Shown: positions 7,576-17,512 of the stretch, piece after piece
Numbering within the stretch: the first letter of the stretch is position 1
Layout: every line of letters starts with the position of its first letter
Assembly: GCF_016464705.1 (NCBI RefSeq)
Contig: NZ_JAEHOB010000002.1
Coordinates: 248,001-312,000, forward strand
DNA length: 64,000 nt
Source: Qaidamihabitans albus
GTDB lineage: Bacteria > Actinomycetota > Actinomycetes > Mycobacteriales > Pseudonocardiaceae
Reading direction: 5' to 3'
Notes under the pieces: model-generated
What the model was told of the DNA's origin: nothing
Database searches by the model: none
What the model saw: only the letters and a program-made list of their open reading frames with translations
Translations under genes and position numbers: made by a program

Positions 7576-8681
7576 CAGTTCACCTCCTCGTCCGCGCCGG
7601 CGACGCACGCGCCGGCCACGATCTCGTCGGAAAAGTCGAGCGCCAGCTTGCCGTTCTCGTCCACCAGCAGCTCCAGGAGTTCGGTGAGGTTGCGGGAGTA
7701 CAGCTCGCTGGCATGCGCCGGCATCTCGGCGGGCAGGTTGAGCGGGGAGCAGATCGTCACCTCGTGTGCGACGACGTCCCGCCCCGGCTCGGTCAGCTCG
7801 CAGTTGCCACCGGCCTCACCGGCCATGTCGACGACCACGCTGCCGGGCTGCATCCCGCGCACGGCCTCGGCGGTCACCAGCTTCGGCGCCTTCCGGCCGG
7901 GCACCAGTGCGGTGGTGATCACCACGTCGAACCCGGTGATGGCCTCGGTGAGCCGCCGCTGCTGCTCGGCCCGCTCCTCCTCGGTCAGCTCTCGGGCGTA
8001 GCCGCCCTCACCGACGGCCTCGATGCCGAGGTCCAGCCAGGTCGCGCCCACCGAGCGCACCTGCTCGGCGACCTCGGGGCGCACGTCGTAACCGGTGGCC
8101 CTGGCGCCGAGCCGCTTCGCCGTGGCCAGCGCCTGCAGGCCCGCCACCCCGGCGCCGAGGACGAGCACCTTGGCCGGTGGCACGGTGCCCGCGGCGGTGG
8201 TGAGCATCGGGAAGAAGCGGGTCAGCCGCTGCGCGGCCAGCAGCACCGCGCGGTAACCGGCGACACTGCTCTGCGACGACAGCGCGTCCATTGCCTGAGC
8301 CCTGGAGATACGCGGAATCGACTCCACAGCGAACGCGCGTACACCGGACTGCTTCAGCGCCGCCAGCTCATCCACATTGGACAGCGGGGCGAGGAAGCCG
8401 ATGAGCACGGTGCCCGGCGCAAGCCGTTCGATGTCGGCCCGCGTCGGCGGCGCGACCTTGAGCACGACATCGGCGCCCCAGGCGTCGCCTATCTCGGCGC
8501 CCGCCTGCTCGTAGAGTTCGTCGGGCAGGTGCGCGGCCGCACCGGCGCCGCCCTCCACGACGACGCGCAGACCGCGTTTGGTGAGCCGTTCGACGAGCTT
8601 GGGCACCAGTGCGACCCTGCGCTCGTCCGGCTTCGTTTCCTTGACCACGCCGATCGTCGGCGGCGATTCGGTCTCGGGCAC
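7575..8681 (-). CDS. pntAa: NAD(P) transhydrogenase subunit alpha, NAD-binding part
   Basis: This 368-residue protein is homologous to alanine dehydrogenase/PntA domain I. It starts TIGVVKETKPDERRVALVPK and carries the NAD(H) Rossmann motif KVLVLGAGVAGLQALATAKR. The GTG at 8681 is preceded by GAGGAGG. It is the first gene of the pnt operon and a CRP-like palindrome lies just upstream (8736-8751). The soluble subunit binds NAD(H) and works with PntAb and PntB in the membrane. Confidence 0.96.
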   Translation of the reverse strand: MPETESPPTIGVVKETKPDERRVALVPKLVERLTKRGLRVVVEGGAGAAAHLPDELYEQAGAEIGDAWGADVVLKVAPPTRADIERLAPGTVLIGFLAPLSNVDELAALKQSGVRAFAVESIPRISRAQAMDALSSQSSVAGYRAVLLAAQRLTRFFPMLTTAAGTVPPAKVLVLGAGVAGLQALATAKRLGARATGYDVRPEVAEQVRSVGATWLDLGIEAVGEGGYARELTEEERAEQQRRLTEAITGFDVVITTALVPGRKAPKLVTAEAVRGMQPGSVVVDMAGEAGGNCELTEPGRDVVAHEVTICSPLNLPAEMPAHASELYSRNLTELLELLVDENGKLALDFSDEIVAGACVAGADEEVN

Positions 8682-8735
8682 TTCGTGACCTCCTCGACGG
8701 TGAGGTACCGGAGATCAGACCATACTGGACTAACG

Positions 8736-8751
8736 CGTGATTGGGATCACG
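8736..8751. promoter_or_regulatory. CRP/GlxR-like palindrome upstream of pntAa
   Basis: CGTGATTGGGATCACG (8736-8751) fits the GTGA-N6-TCAC pattern of the Crp/GlxR class. It lies 55 bp upstream of the pntAa start and just past the end of the TetR gene. Regulation of pnt by a cAMP-type regulator is inferred from this motif only. Confidence 0.5.
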
Positions 8752-8775
8752 TGAGAAGTGTCACGTCACCGATTT

Positions 8776-9444
8776 CTACGGCCGGCTCCGCCAATTGGGC
8801 ACCGCCAGCACGATGAGCCGGAGGCGTTTCTCGGCCGTTCGAACGATCTCGGCATCGTTCGCGGCGTCGTGCGGCCTGGCCTCGACGAGTTCCAGCACCG
8901 TCTCGAACATCGCGGTGACGATGAGGTCGGCCATCATGCGCAGGTCCTCGGTGGTCCATTCGCGCAGGTAATCGAAGCGGGCGAGATCCACGGCGAGCTC
9001 GCTGGAGAACAGCCGTAACTCCACGCTGATGGCACGCCGAACGGCACCGGAGCCCGCGTAGCGCTCCCTGGTCAGGAACCGGAAATGGTCCTCGTTGGCC
9101 CGCACGTGCTCGTAGAGCGTCAGTACCGACGAGCGGATGATGTCGGCATAGGTGGTCGGATCGCTACGGGCCGCGCGCAGCATCCTGCGCAGCGTCCGCA
9201 TCGACTCCTCGACCAGTGCCACGCCGAGGTCGTCCATCGAGGCGAAATGCCGGTAGAAGGCCGTCGGCACGAGCCCGGCCCGCTTCGCCACCTCGCGCAG
9301 GCTGAGGCCGGCGAGGGTGCGCTCGGCCAGCAGGCTCAGCGCGGCGTCCAGCAGTGCCTGCCGGGTGCGCTGCTTGCGCTCCTGGCGGCTGACGGGCTCG
9401 GCGGTCACCCGGACGAGATTACGCGCCCCCGCGCTATCGGCCAT
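8776..9444 (-). CDS. TetR family transcriptional regulator
   Basis: This 222-residue TetR protein has its helix-turn-helix at about 30-75 (RQALLDAALSLLAERTLAGL, SLREVAKRAGLVPTAFYRHF), followed by an all-helical ligand domain. The ATG at 9444 is supported by GGGAGATG upstream. The frame is open far upstream, but that extension is antisense to other genes and has no family match. It is divergent from the ferredoxin reductase/desaturase operon, with a clear operator between them, so it is inferred to repress that operon in response to a fatty acyl ligand, as DesT-like regulators do. Confidence 0.9.
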   Translation of the reverse strand: MADSAGARNLVRVTAEPVSRQERKQRTRQALLDAALSLLAERTLAGLSLREVAKRAGLVPTAFYRHFASMDDLGVALVEESMRTLRRMLRAARSDPTTYADIIRSSVLTLYEHVRANEDHFRFLTRERYAGSGAVRRAISVELRLFSSELAVDLARFDYLREWTTEDLRMMADLIVTAMFETVLELVEARPHDAANDAEIVRTAEKRLRLIVLAVPNWRSRP

Positions 9445-9484
9445 GTCACATCTCCCGGGCGTTGACTTGCTCGTACTCGCTGCG

Positions 9485-9513
9485 GTGCACTTGTCAGTGC
9501 ACACACGTTCACT
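9485..9513. promoter_or_regulatory. TetR operator between regulator and desaturase operon
   Basis: GTGCACT-TGTC-AGTGCAC (9485-9502) is a perfect 7-bp inverted repeat with a 4-bp spacer. It is followed after another 4 bp by GTTCACT (9507-9513), which pairs with the second half-site at 6 of 7 positions. The three alternating half-sites lie in the 84-bp gap between the divergent genes, just before the GGGAGG ribosome-binding site of the reductase. Confidence 0.7.
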
Positions 9514-9528
9514 GTACTGGGAGGCGAC

Positions 9529-10602
9529 ATGCGCAGGCTCGCCGCGATCGCGGAGGCGCTGCTCACGCCGCACGGCATGGATCGCTACCTCGAGCTGATC
9601 CACCCGATGCTGGTACGCCGGGAGATCCGCGGCGTCGTCACCGCCGTACGCAGGCAGACGGACGACACGGTGACGCTCGCCATCCGCCCCAGCAGGGCGT
9701 GGCGCGGCTTCACCGCGGGCCAGTACGTCCGGGTGAGCGTGGACATCGACGGCGTGCGCCGCACGCGGTGCTACTCCCCGACGTGTTCGCAGCACCGCGG
9801 GGGGCGGGACCTCGAACTGACCATCAAGGCCGATCCGCAGGGACTGGTTTCGCGGCACCTGCACACCCAGGCGGCTCCCGGCCTGGTGCTCGGGCTGTCC
9901 GATCCGGACGGCGGGTTCACGCTGCCGGACCCGCGGCCACGCCGCATACTGCTCATCAGCGGTGGCAGTGGGATCACACCTGTACTCTCGATGCTGCGCA
10001 CGCTCGTCGACGAGCGGCACCCCGGCGAGATCACCTTCCTGCACTACGCCAACTCGGCCGGGGACGTGCTCTACCGGCGTGAGCTCACCGAGCTGGCCGA
10101 ACGGCACCCCGGCGTACGGATCGTCTTCGCCTACACCCACGAGAAGAAGGGCTCGGAGCTGCACGGCTTCTTCTCCGGCAGGCATCTCGAGCACGCCGCG
10201 CCGTGGTACGCCGAAGCGCAGACCTACCTGTGCGGGCCCCCGGCGCTGATGGACTCGGTCCGGGAGCTGTACGACACGATGGGACTGAGTGAACAACTGC
10301 ACACCGAGGAGTTCGCGCCGCCGCCGCTCCGGCTCGACACCACCGGCGCCACCGGCCGGATCCGGTTCGCGCACAGCGGCAAGGAGATCGACAACTCCGG
10401 CCGTCCGCTGCTCGAGCAGGCCGAGGAGGCAGGGCTGCGTCCGGAACACGGCTGCCGGATGGGGATCTGCTTCTCCTGCACCAAGGTCAAGACCAGCGGC
10501 TGCGTGCGCGACGCCCGCTCCGGCGAGCTCTTTCCCGACGACAACCAAGAGATCCAGCTCTGCATCTCCGTCCCGGTCGGCGACGTCGAGATCAACGCGT
10601 GA
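9529..10602 (+). CDS. Ferredoxin reductase partner of the acyl desaturase
   Basis: This 357-residue protein contains an FAD-binding RxYS-type motif (RCYSPTCS, about 82-89) and an NAD(P)-binding domain (RRILLISGGSGITPVLSMLR). The C-terminal plant-type [2Fe-2S] domain has its Cys cluster in EHGCRMGICFSCTK and a later Cys near QLCISV. Electrons from NADPH are passed via FAD and the iron-sulfur centre to the desaturase encoded next. This matches mycobacterial Rv3230c, the partner of DesA3 (Rv3229c). The ATG at 9529 follows GGGAGG. Confidence 0.93.
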   Translation: MRRLAAIAEALLTPHGMDRYLELIHPMLVRREIRGVVTAVRRQTDDTVTLAIRPSRAWRGFTAGQYVRVSVDIDGVRRTRCYSPTCSQHRGGRDLELTIKADPQGLVSRHLHTQAAPGLVLGLSDPDGGFTLPDPRPRRILLISGGSGITPVLSMLRTLVDERHPGEITFLHYANSAGDVLYRRELTELAERHPGVRIVFAYTHEKKGSELHGFFSGRHLEHAAPWYAEAQTYLCGPPALMDSVRELYDTMGLSEQLHTEEFAPPPLRLDTTGATGRIRFAHSGKEIDNSGRPLLEQAEEAGLRPEHGCRMGICFSCTKVKTSGCVRDARSGELFPDDNQEIQLCISVPVGDVEINA

Positions 10603-10615
10603 ACAGGAGACTCCG

Positions 10616-11740
10616 ATGACAGGACTGCAGGACCGCCTCACCCCGGAACAGGTCGAGGAGTTCGGCCGCGAGATGGACGCCATCCGGCAGCGGATCGTCG
10701 CCGACCTCGGCAAGGAGGACGTCGACTACATCCACACCGTGATCAGGACCCAGCGCGCCCTGGAGGTCGTCGGCCGCAGCCTGCTCTTCGCCGGCTTCTT
10801 CCCGCCTGCCTGGGTCGCTGGGGTCGGCACGCTGTCGCTGGCCAAGATCCTGGACAACATGGAGATCGGCCACAACGTCATGCACGGCCAGTACGACTGG
10901 ACGCGCGACCCCGCGCTGAGCTCACAGCGGTTCGAGTGGGACAACGTGGCCCCCGCCGAGAACTGGCGGCACTCGCACAACTACATGCACCACACCTACA
11001 CCAACATCCTCGACAAGGACCGGGACGTCGGCTACGGGATCCTGCGGATCGACCCGGACCAGAAGTGGCACCCGTACTACCTGGGCAATCCCGCCTACGC
11101 GGTCGTGCTGGCGTTCATCTTCCAGTGGGGCGTGATGCTGCACGACCTGGAGTTCGACCGGATCGTCAAGGGCGAGCGCACGTGGGCGGACACCAAGGAG
11201 GTCCGGGAGCGGATGCTGCGCAAGGCCGCGCGGCAGGTCGGCAAGGACTACGTGCTGTTCCCGGCGCTGACCGGCCCGCTCGCCCCGCTGACGTTCCTCG
11301 GCAACGCCACCGCCAACGTCGTGCGCAACCTGTGGGCCTTCTCGATCATCTTCTGCGGGCACTTCCCCGCCGACGTGGAGAGCTTCACGGAGGAGGAGAC
11401 GGAGAACGAGACGCGGGGCCAGTGGTACCTGCGGCAGATCCTCGGCTCGGCCAACATCACCGGCGGGCCGCTGTTCCACATCCTCACCGGCAACCTCTCG
11501 CACCAGATCGAGCACCACCTGTTCCCGGACATCCCGGCGCGGCGGTACCCGCAGATCGCCGGTGAGGTGCGGGCGATCTGCCGGAAGTACGGGCTGCCCT
11601 ACAACACCGGCCCGCTGCACCGGCAGCTCGCCTCGGTGGCGAAGAAGATCGTGAAGCTCGCCCTGCCGTGGAACGGCCGCCCGCGCGAGGAGAAGTCAAC
11701 TACTCTCGACGAGGACAGGCAGCGGCTCGCGGCGGCGTAG
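10616..11740 (+). CDS. Membrane fatty acid desaturase (DesA3-like)
   Basis: This 374-residue desaturase has the three histidine boxes that bind its di-iron centre: GHNVMH (about 89), HSHNYMHH (about 120) and HQIEHHLFPD near 300. Hydrophobic segments lie between them. It is most like mycobacterial DesA3, the stearoyl-CoA delta-9 desaturase that makes oleic acid. The ATG at 10616 lies 13 nt after the reductase stop, behind ACAGGAGA. Co-transcription with the reductase, and control by the divergent TetR, are inferred. Confidence 0.94.
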   Translation: MTGLQDRLTPEQVEEFGREMDAIRQRIVADLGKEDVDYIHTVIRTQRALEVVGRSLLFAGFFPPAWVAGVGTLSLAKILDNMEIGHNVMHGQYDWTRDPALSSQRFEWDNVAPAENWRHSHNYMHHTYTNILDKDRDVGYGILRIDPDQKWHPYYLGNPAYAVVLAFIFQWGVMLHDLEFDRIVKGERTWADTKEVRERMLRKAARQVGKDYVLFPALTGPLAPLTFLGNATANVVRNLWAFSIIFCGHFPADVESFTEEETENETRGQWYLRQILGSANITGGPLFHILTGNLSHQIEHHLFPDIPARRYPQIAGEVRAICRKYGLPYNTGPLHRQLASVAKKIVKLALPWNGRPREEKSTTLDEDRQRLAAA

Positions 11741-11748
11741 GGACGGAC

Positions 11749-11946
11749 ATGGTCGGTCGGTTCGAAAGTGGCAAGGATACGGTGCAGGAACTCACCGAGT
11801 CCGCCGCCACGCACATCGGCAACATCGCGACGATCCTCACCGGCGCCGTGCGGGACGTCGCCAGGGAGACCGGTGACTGGCTCACCGACGTCATCGAGAT
11901 GCGCGAGGCCTCCCGCCGGGCGCAGGAGGACGACAACCCCTCGTGA
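11749..11946 (+). CDS. Small hypothetical protein after the desaturase
   Basis: A 65-residue protein with a probably helical body (SAATHIGNIATILTGAVRDV) and charged ends follows the desaturase by 8 nt, suggesting it is the last gene of that operon. It has no recognised domain. Its TGA stop lies inside the left arm of a dispersed hairpin repeat. The ATG at 11749 is the first start consistent with the desaturase stop; the ribosome-binding site is weak (GGGACGG). Confidence 0.6.
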   Translation: MVGRFESGKDTVQELTESAATHIGNIATILTGAVRDVARETGDWLTDVIEMREASRRAQEDDNPS

Positions 11947-11985
11947 GTGGCTACCCGAGTTAGAACTCGTGTAGCCACTCACGAG
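11940..11985. repeat. Dispersed gene-end hairpin repeat, copy 1
   Basis: Arms CTCGTGAGTGGCTAC (11940-11954) and 11971-11985 are perfectly complementary. An inner stem CGAGTT/AACTCG (11956-11961 and 11964-11969) leaves a 2-nt loop, so almost the whole 46 nt pairs. It overlaps the end of the small ORF and precedes yjbQ, so it is a likely terminator or REP-like element. Confidence 0.85.
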
Positions 11986-12011
11986 GCGGGGCGCGTGGTT
12001 ACGGTGGACGT

Positions 12012-12422
12012 ATGCACTCCACGGAGATCGAGGTGCGCACCGGCGGCGACGCCGTGGTGCACGACCTGACCAAGCAGGCAGAGGAGTTCCTCTCCGAGGC
12101 CGAGGCCGGCGACGGCCTGCTGCACGTCTGGGTGCCGCATGCCACGGCCGGCCTCGCGATCCTGGAGACCGGTGCGGGCAGCGACGACGACCTGCTCGCC
12201 GCCATCGACGACCTGCTGCCCCGCGACGAGCGCTGGCGGCACCGGCACGGCAGCCGTGGCCACGGACGTGACCACGTGCTGCCCGCCTTCCTACCGCCGT
12301 ACGCGAGCGTGCCGGTGCTGGGCGGCGTCCTCGCCCTGGGCACCTGGCAGTCGATCTGCCTGGTCGACACCAACATCGACAACGCCGTCCGGCGACTGCG
12401 GCTCAGCTTCCTCGCCGGCTGA
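12012..12422 (+). CDS. YjbQ family protein (UPF0047)
   Basis: This 136-residue protein has the family's conserved features: HVWVPHATAGLAILE near the middle, the His-rich RHRHGSRGHGRDHVLPAFLP stretch, and the C-terminal GVLALGTWQSICLVDTN. YjbQ proteins form trimers, and a weak thiamine phosphate synthase activity has been reported for the E. coli member; the true role is uncertain. Its 3' 132 bp are also read on the other strand as the tail of the membrane protein ending at 12291. Confidence 0.92.
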   Translation: MHSTEIEVRTGGDAVVHDLTKQAEEFLSEAEAGDGLLHVWVPHATAGLAILETGAGSDDDLLAAIDDLLPRDERWRHRHGSRGHGRDHVLPAFLPPYASVPVLGGVLALGTWQSICLVDTNIDNAVRRLRLSFLAG

Positions 12423-13418
12423 CCCGCGGCGCGGCCACAGCAGCAGCACCAGCCCGGCCACCAGCAGGCCGGAGAGCACCCAGATCCCGGTCCCGACGTC
12501 CGGGGCCTCCGGGATGCCCAGCAGCAGGCTGCGCAGGCCCTCGGTGGAGAACCGGAACGGTGTCCACGACCACAGCAGTGCCTCGTAGGCCGGGTGCAGC
12601 AACTGCGGCACCTGGGCCGCCACGGCGGGCGCGAGCAGGTACAGCGGGCCGAGCAGGGCCATCGCCCGCAGGCCGAGCCACCGCAGCAGCCCCGCCTGCA
12701 GCGCGGCGAACCCGGAGACGGTGAGCAGCAGGAACCCGAGGGTGCTCCAGCCGAGGTGCAGCGAGGAGTCCCAGAGCGCCAGGAAACCGGCGAGCACACC
12801 GGTGACGAGCACGCTCGTCGTGCCGAGATGGGCGAGGCGGGCGCCCGCCCCCGGGCGGTACCGGGCGCGGGCGGCGAGCAGGGTCAGCGCGGCCCCGGCC
12901 GCAAGGCCGCCGACCCAGGCGAGCGCACTGACACCGAGCGGACCGGCCCGGCCCGCCGCGCCGGCCGGGTGCACGGTCTCCACCCGCACCGGGGTGGCCT
13001 GCCCGCCCTGCGCGAGCGCAGCCGTCAGCGCCTGCCCGGCTCCGGTCAGCGCCTGCTGCGCCACCTGGGTCCCGGTCGGGTTGACGGCGCCCGACACGAC
13101 GACCGTCGCCGTGGGACCGTCCGGTCCACCGGCGAGCTCGAGCACGCCGTAGACCTCCTTGTCCGTCAGTAGCCGCCTGCCCTCGGTGGGCGTGGTGACC
13201 CGCCAGCTGAGGGCGTCACCGCCCTGCCCGGCGACCCGCTCGGCCGCGCCCCGCAGCGGCCCGCCCTCGGGCGCCGCGACGGCGACCGGCAGGCCGCGCG
13301 GCTCCGCCGTCGTCTGCGCGCCGAAGGTGAGAAATCCGAGCATCACCGCGATGAGCGCACCGGCCAGCGGCGTCAGCACGACGAGCCGCCCCGGCCGTCG
13401 TGTTCCAGGACCCGGCAT
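12291..13418 (-). CDS. ABC-2/YhgE-like membrane protein
   Basis: This 375-residue protein has an N-terminal transmembrane helix (about 13-32), an extracytoplasmic region of ~130 residues and five or six further helices. That layout is typical of YhgE/Pip or ABC-2 export permease-type proteins; no ATPase gene is adjacent. AGGAGG precedes the ATG at 13418. The last ~44 residues (after the final helix) are hydrophilic and lie antisense to yjbQ. No earlier stop exists in frame, so the overlap appears real unless the assembly is wrong there. Confidence 0.75.
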   Translation of the reverse strand: MPGPGTRRPGRLVVLTPLAGALIAVMLGFLTFGAQTTAEPRGLPVAVAAPEGGPLRGAAERVAGQGGDALSWRVTTPTEGRRLLTDKEVYGVLELAGGPDGPTATVVVSGAVNPTGTQVAQQALTGAGQALTAALAQGGQATPVRVETVHPAGAAGRAGPLGVSALAWVGGLAAGAALTLLAARARYRPGAGARLAHLGTTSVLVTGVLAGFLALWDSSLHLGWSTLGFLLLTVSGFAALQAGLLRWLGLRAMALLGPLYLLAPAVAAQVPQLLHPAYEALLWSWTPFRFSTEGLRSLLLGIPEAPDVGTGIWVLSGLLVAGLVLLLWPRRGSAGEEAEPQSPDGVVDVGVDQADRLPGAQGEDAAQHRHARVRR

Positions 13419-13427
13419 GCCGACCTC

Positions 13428-13498
13428 CTAAATTCCTCGTACGTTGAATTTAGGGGTGAGAATACGTCCGGCCGCCGCCGAAAGTCAACGAGCGTTGA
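13428..13498. promoter_or_regulatory. Two palindromic operator-like sites in the YhgE-like promoter
   Basis: Site 1 (13428-13453) has arms CTAAATTC/GAATTTAG around CTCGTACGTT, directly upstream of the ribosome-binding site. Site 2 (13485-13498) is TCAACG-AG-CGTTGA. Both contain the half-site CGTTGAA, as in many TetR-type operators. No TetR gene is adjacent, so control would be in trans. The divergent HAD gene (start 13523) may share the region. Confidence 0.55.
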
Positions 13499-13522
13499 AA
13501 AGCTGGCCGGTACGGTGGGATC

Positions 13523-14269
13523 GTGAACGGCGACTCCTCCCGGCTCGTGCTCTGGGACATCGATCTGACGCTCGTCGACCTGCACGGACTGGGTGGCGAC
13601 TGGTACGCGGAGGCGCTCGCCACGGTGGCCGATGTGGCGATGCGGGACGTGCCGTCGTTCCCCGGCCGCACCGAGCGCGCGATCACCCTGGAGATCCTCG
13701 ACGCCCACGGGCTCGAACCGAGCGAGGAGATCATCCGCCGGATCTGGCGGGAGCTGGTCGTGATCTCCACCCGCGCGCTGCCGACGCTCACCGAGCGCGG
13801 GCGGGCGCTGCCCGGCGCCGCCGCCGCGCTCACCGAGCTCGCCGGCCGTGACCACGTGGTGCAGTCGCTGGTCACCGGCAACCTGCCGGAGATCGCGCGG
13901 CACAAGCTCACCGCGTTCGGCCTCAACGAGCACATCGACTTCGCCCTCGGCGGCTACGGCTCGCTGTCGGCGCACCGGCCCGACCTCGTGACGCACGCCG
14001 CGGAGCTGGCCACCGCGAAGCACGGCACCACGTTCAAACCCGGCTCGGTGGTGGTCGTCGGCGACACCCCGCACGACATCGACGCGGCGCTGCAGCACGG
14101 TGCCCTCGCCGTCGGGGTCGCGACCGGGAGGTACACCGAGGGGCAGCTACGTGAGGCCGGTGCGCACGCCGTGCTGGGCGACCTCTCCGACACCGGGGCC
14201 GTACTGGCGGCGCTGCTGCCCGCCCAGCGCGTGGGCAGCTCCGGGGAGGTTCCGCGCCACGCGCGCTAG
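13523..14269 (+). CDS. HAD family hydrolase
   Basis: This 248-residue haloacid dehalogenase-like protein has motif I LVLWDIDLTLVD (nucleophile Asp12, general acid Asp14) and a helical cap. Motif II is likely SLVTGN. Motif IV is VVVVGDTPHDIDAA. It most resembles phosphoglycolate-phosphatase-type enzymes, but the substrate is not inferable. The start is GTG at 13523. Its stop and the stop of the convergent gene share the palindrome CTAG (14266-14269). Confidence 0.9.
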   Translation: MNGDSSRLVLWDIDLTLVDLHGLGGDWYAEALATVADVAMRDVPSFPGRTERAITLEILDAHGLEPSEEIIRRIWRELVVISTRALPTLTERGRALPGAAAALTELAGRDHVVQSLVTGNLPEIARHKLTAFGLNEHIDFALGGYGSLSAHRPDLVTHAAELATAKHGTTFKPGSVVVVGDTPHDIDAALQHGALAVGVATGRYTEGQLREAGAHAVLGDLSDTGAVLAALLPAQRVGSSGEVPRHAR

Positions 14270-15225
14270 CCGGTGGGCGTCACCGTGGCCCGGTCCGCCT
14301 CCGGCACGCTGCGGAAACTACGGAGCAGTCGCTCCAGCTCCTCCCGGGCCGGCGCTCCGGGAACGCCCTGGTCGGCGTAGGCCACCAGCACGGCGCTGCC
14401 CCCGCTCGCAGTACCGGAGCCCACCGCGAGAGCGCCGACCAGCGCCCGGTCCGGCAGGCACGGGTCGGCGCCCGCCCGGACGGTGACCTCCACCAGCGTG
14501 AGGGCCGCCGCCCGCTCGCCGCCGTCGCGGAACGGCACGGTGACCGCGCGCGGCGCGCCGACCGCGAGCCCGGGTGCGGCACCGCCGTCGGGCGTGTAGG
14601 CCTGCCGCGCCACCAGAGTCGCCGTCTCGCGCGCCGCGAGGACCGGATCGGGCTGGTCGGCGGAGGCGAGCCCGCTGCCGCCACGGTCGCGGTCGTCGTC
14701 GGCCGCGCAGTAGCCCTGGCCGATGAACGCGCTGGTCACGAGCGTGATCCCGGGGTTGTCGGGACCGTCCTGCCAGCCGTGGATCGTGGTCGGCCGCGGC
14801 TCCCACGAGGGGGATACGTCATAGGCGTAGGTGCCGTCCCTGCCGGGCACCGGCGACCAGCCGTCGATGACGGCGGGTACCTCGATCCGCGGCGACGGGG
14901 TGGAGGGCGCGGCCGTCCTCGCGGTGCTCGGTGCGGACCTGGCCTCCTTCGACGGATCGCTGCCAAGGCCGAAGCTGAGCGCGAAGACACCGATCGCGAA
15001 CACCATCGTCGCGATCACGCCGACCGGCACCGTGCGCGGCCGCCCGCGGGCAGGCCGTTCGCGGGCCTCCGGCCGGCGAGGCTCCGGCGCCGGTGGCGGC
15101 GCGGGCTGGACGTAGCCGGGAGTCGCGTCGGCGGGGTCGGCCGGTTCGAAGCCGCCGAACCCCTTCAGCGCCGCCCGGTCCTCGTAGCCGAACGGGCCCT
15201 CCGGCGACTTCCGGAACCACCCCAT
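14266..15225 (-). CDS. Hypothetical membrane-anchored protein downstream of proS
   Basis: This 319-residue protein has a Pro/Arg-rich cytoplasmic N-terminus (about 1-68) and one transmembrane helix (VGVIATMVFAIGVFALSFGL). The extracytoplasmic domain is ~220 residues with two Cys. The start lies 6 nt after the proS stop, so co-transcription is likely. No catalytic motif or named family is evident; similar proteins are common beside proS in actinomycetes. It ends with a 4-nt shared stop (CTAG) with the HAD gene. Confidence 0.75.
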   Translation of the reverse strand: MGWFRKSPEGPFGYEDRAALKGFGGFEPADPADATPGYVQPAPPPAPEPRRPEARERPARGRPRTVPVGVIATMVFAIGVFALSFGLGSDPSKEARSAPSTARTAAPSTPSPRIEVPAVIDGWSPVPGRDGTYAYDVSPSWEPRPTTIHGWQDGPDNPGITLVTSAFIGQGYCAADDDRDRGGSGLASADQPDPVLAARETATLVARQAYTPDGGAAPGLAVGAPRAVTVPFRDGGERAAALTLVEVTVRAGADPCLPDRALVGALAVGSGTASGGSAVLVAYADQGVPGAPAREELERLLRSFRSVPEADRATVTPTG

Positions 15226-15231
15226 GCGCCG

Positions 15232-16968
<1,737 letters not shown>

Positions 16969-17106
16969 CCTGGTGATCACTTTGAGCTCCTTGGCTGGAG
17001 AGAAACCTGGAGAGAAACGCTGTGCGAAGCGTAGTCAACCGGCCCCGAGCTGCTCCAACGGGTATTTGCCCTCGGATTGTCGGACCCCTTCCATAGCGTC
17101 ACGCGC

Positions 17107-17469
17107 ATGACTCTGCGACTGGGCATGGTGACCATCGACTGCGCGGACCCGCGAAGGCTCGCCGGATTCTGGACAAGTGTCCTCGGCGGCGAGATCGCCG
17201 CGGACTACGACGAGTACATCGTGCTGACCGGCGGCGAGCAGGCGGGCGTGAACATCGGCCTGCAGCGGGTCCCGGAGCCGAAGGCCGGAAAGAACCGCGT
17301 GCACCTCGACCTGGGCACCGACGACCCCGCGCGCGAGATCGAGCGCCTGGTCGCGCTCGGCGCGCGGCGGGTCGCCGAGCACGACGTGCCTGGCCTGAGC
17401 TGGACCGTGCTGACCGACCCCGAGGGCAACGAGTTCTGCGTGAGCACCCACCACGACGAGGGCTCGTGA
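17107..17469 (+). CDS. VOC family (glyoxalase/bleomycin-resistance-like) protein
   Basis: This 120-residue single VOC-fold protein has paired beta-alpha-beta-beta-beta modules (GMVTIDCADPRRLAGFWTSV; NRVHLDLGTDDPAREIERLV) and ends with the usual DPEGNEFCV strand. It is probably a dioxygenase/isomerase-like or binding protein; the substrate is unknown. The upstream in-frame start at 17077 is antisense to no gene but lacks family similarity, so ATG 17107 is used. Its TGA lies within the repeat that follows. Confidence 0.88.
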   Translation: MTLRLGMVTIDCADPRRLAGFWTSVLGGEIAADYDEYIVLTGGEQAGVNIGLQRVPEPKAGKNRVHLDLGTDDPAREIERLVALGARRVAEHDVPGLSWTVLTDPEGNEFCVSTHHDEGS

Positions 17470-17498
17470 GTGCCCGCCGAGCTCGTGCGCACTCACGA
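17463..17498. repeat. Dispersed gene-end hairpin repeat, copy 2
   Basis: TCGTGAGTGC (17464-17473) pairs with GCACTCACGA (17489-17498), around an inner GAGCTC palindrome (17479-17484). It overlaps the stop codon of the VOC gene and separates it from yaaA. Confidence 0.75.
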
Positions 17499-17512
17499 CT
17501 ACCCTGCTGGTC

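Noticed and set aside
8776-10713. 645-residue open frame on the minus strand
   Set aside because: Only the C-terminal 222 residues match TetR; the rest is antisense to the reductase gene. The start was moved to 9444, where a ribosome-binding site exists.
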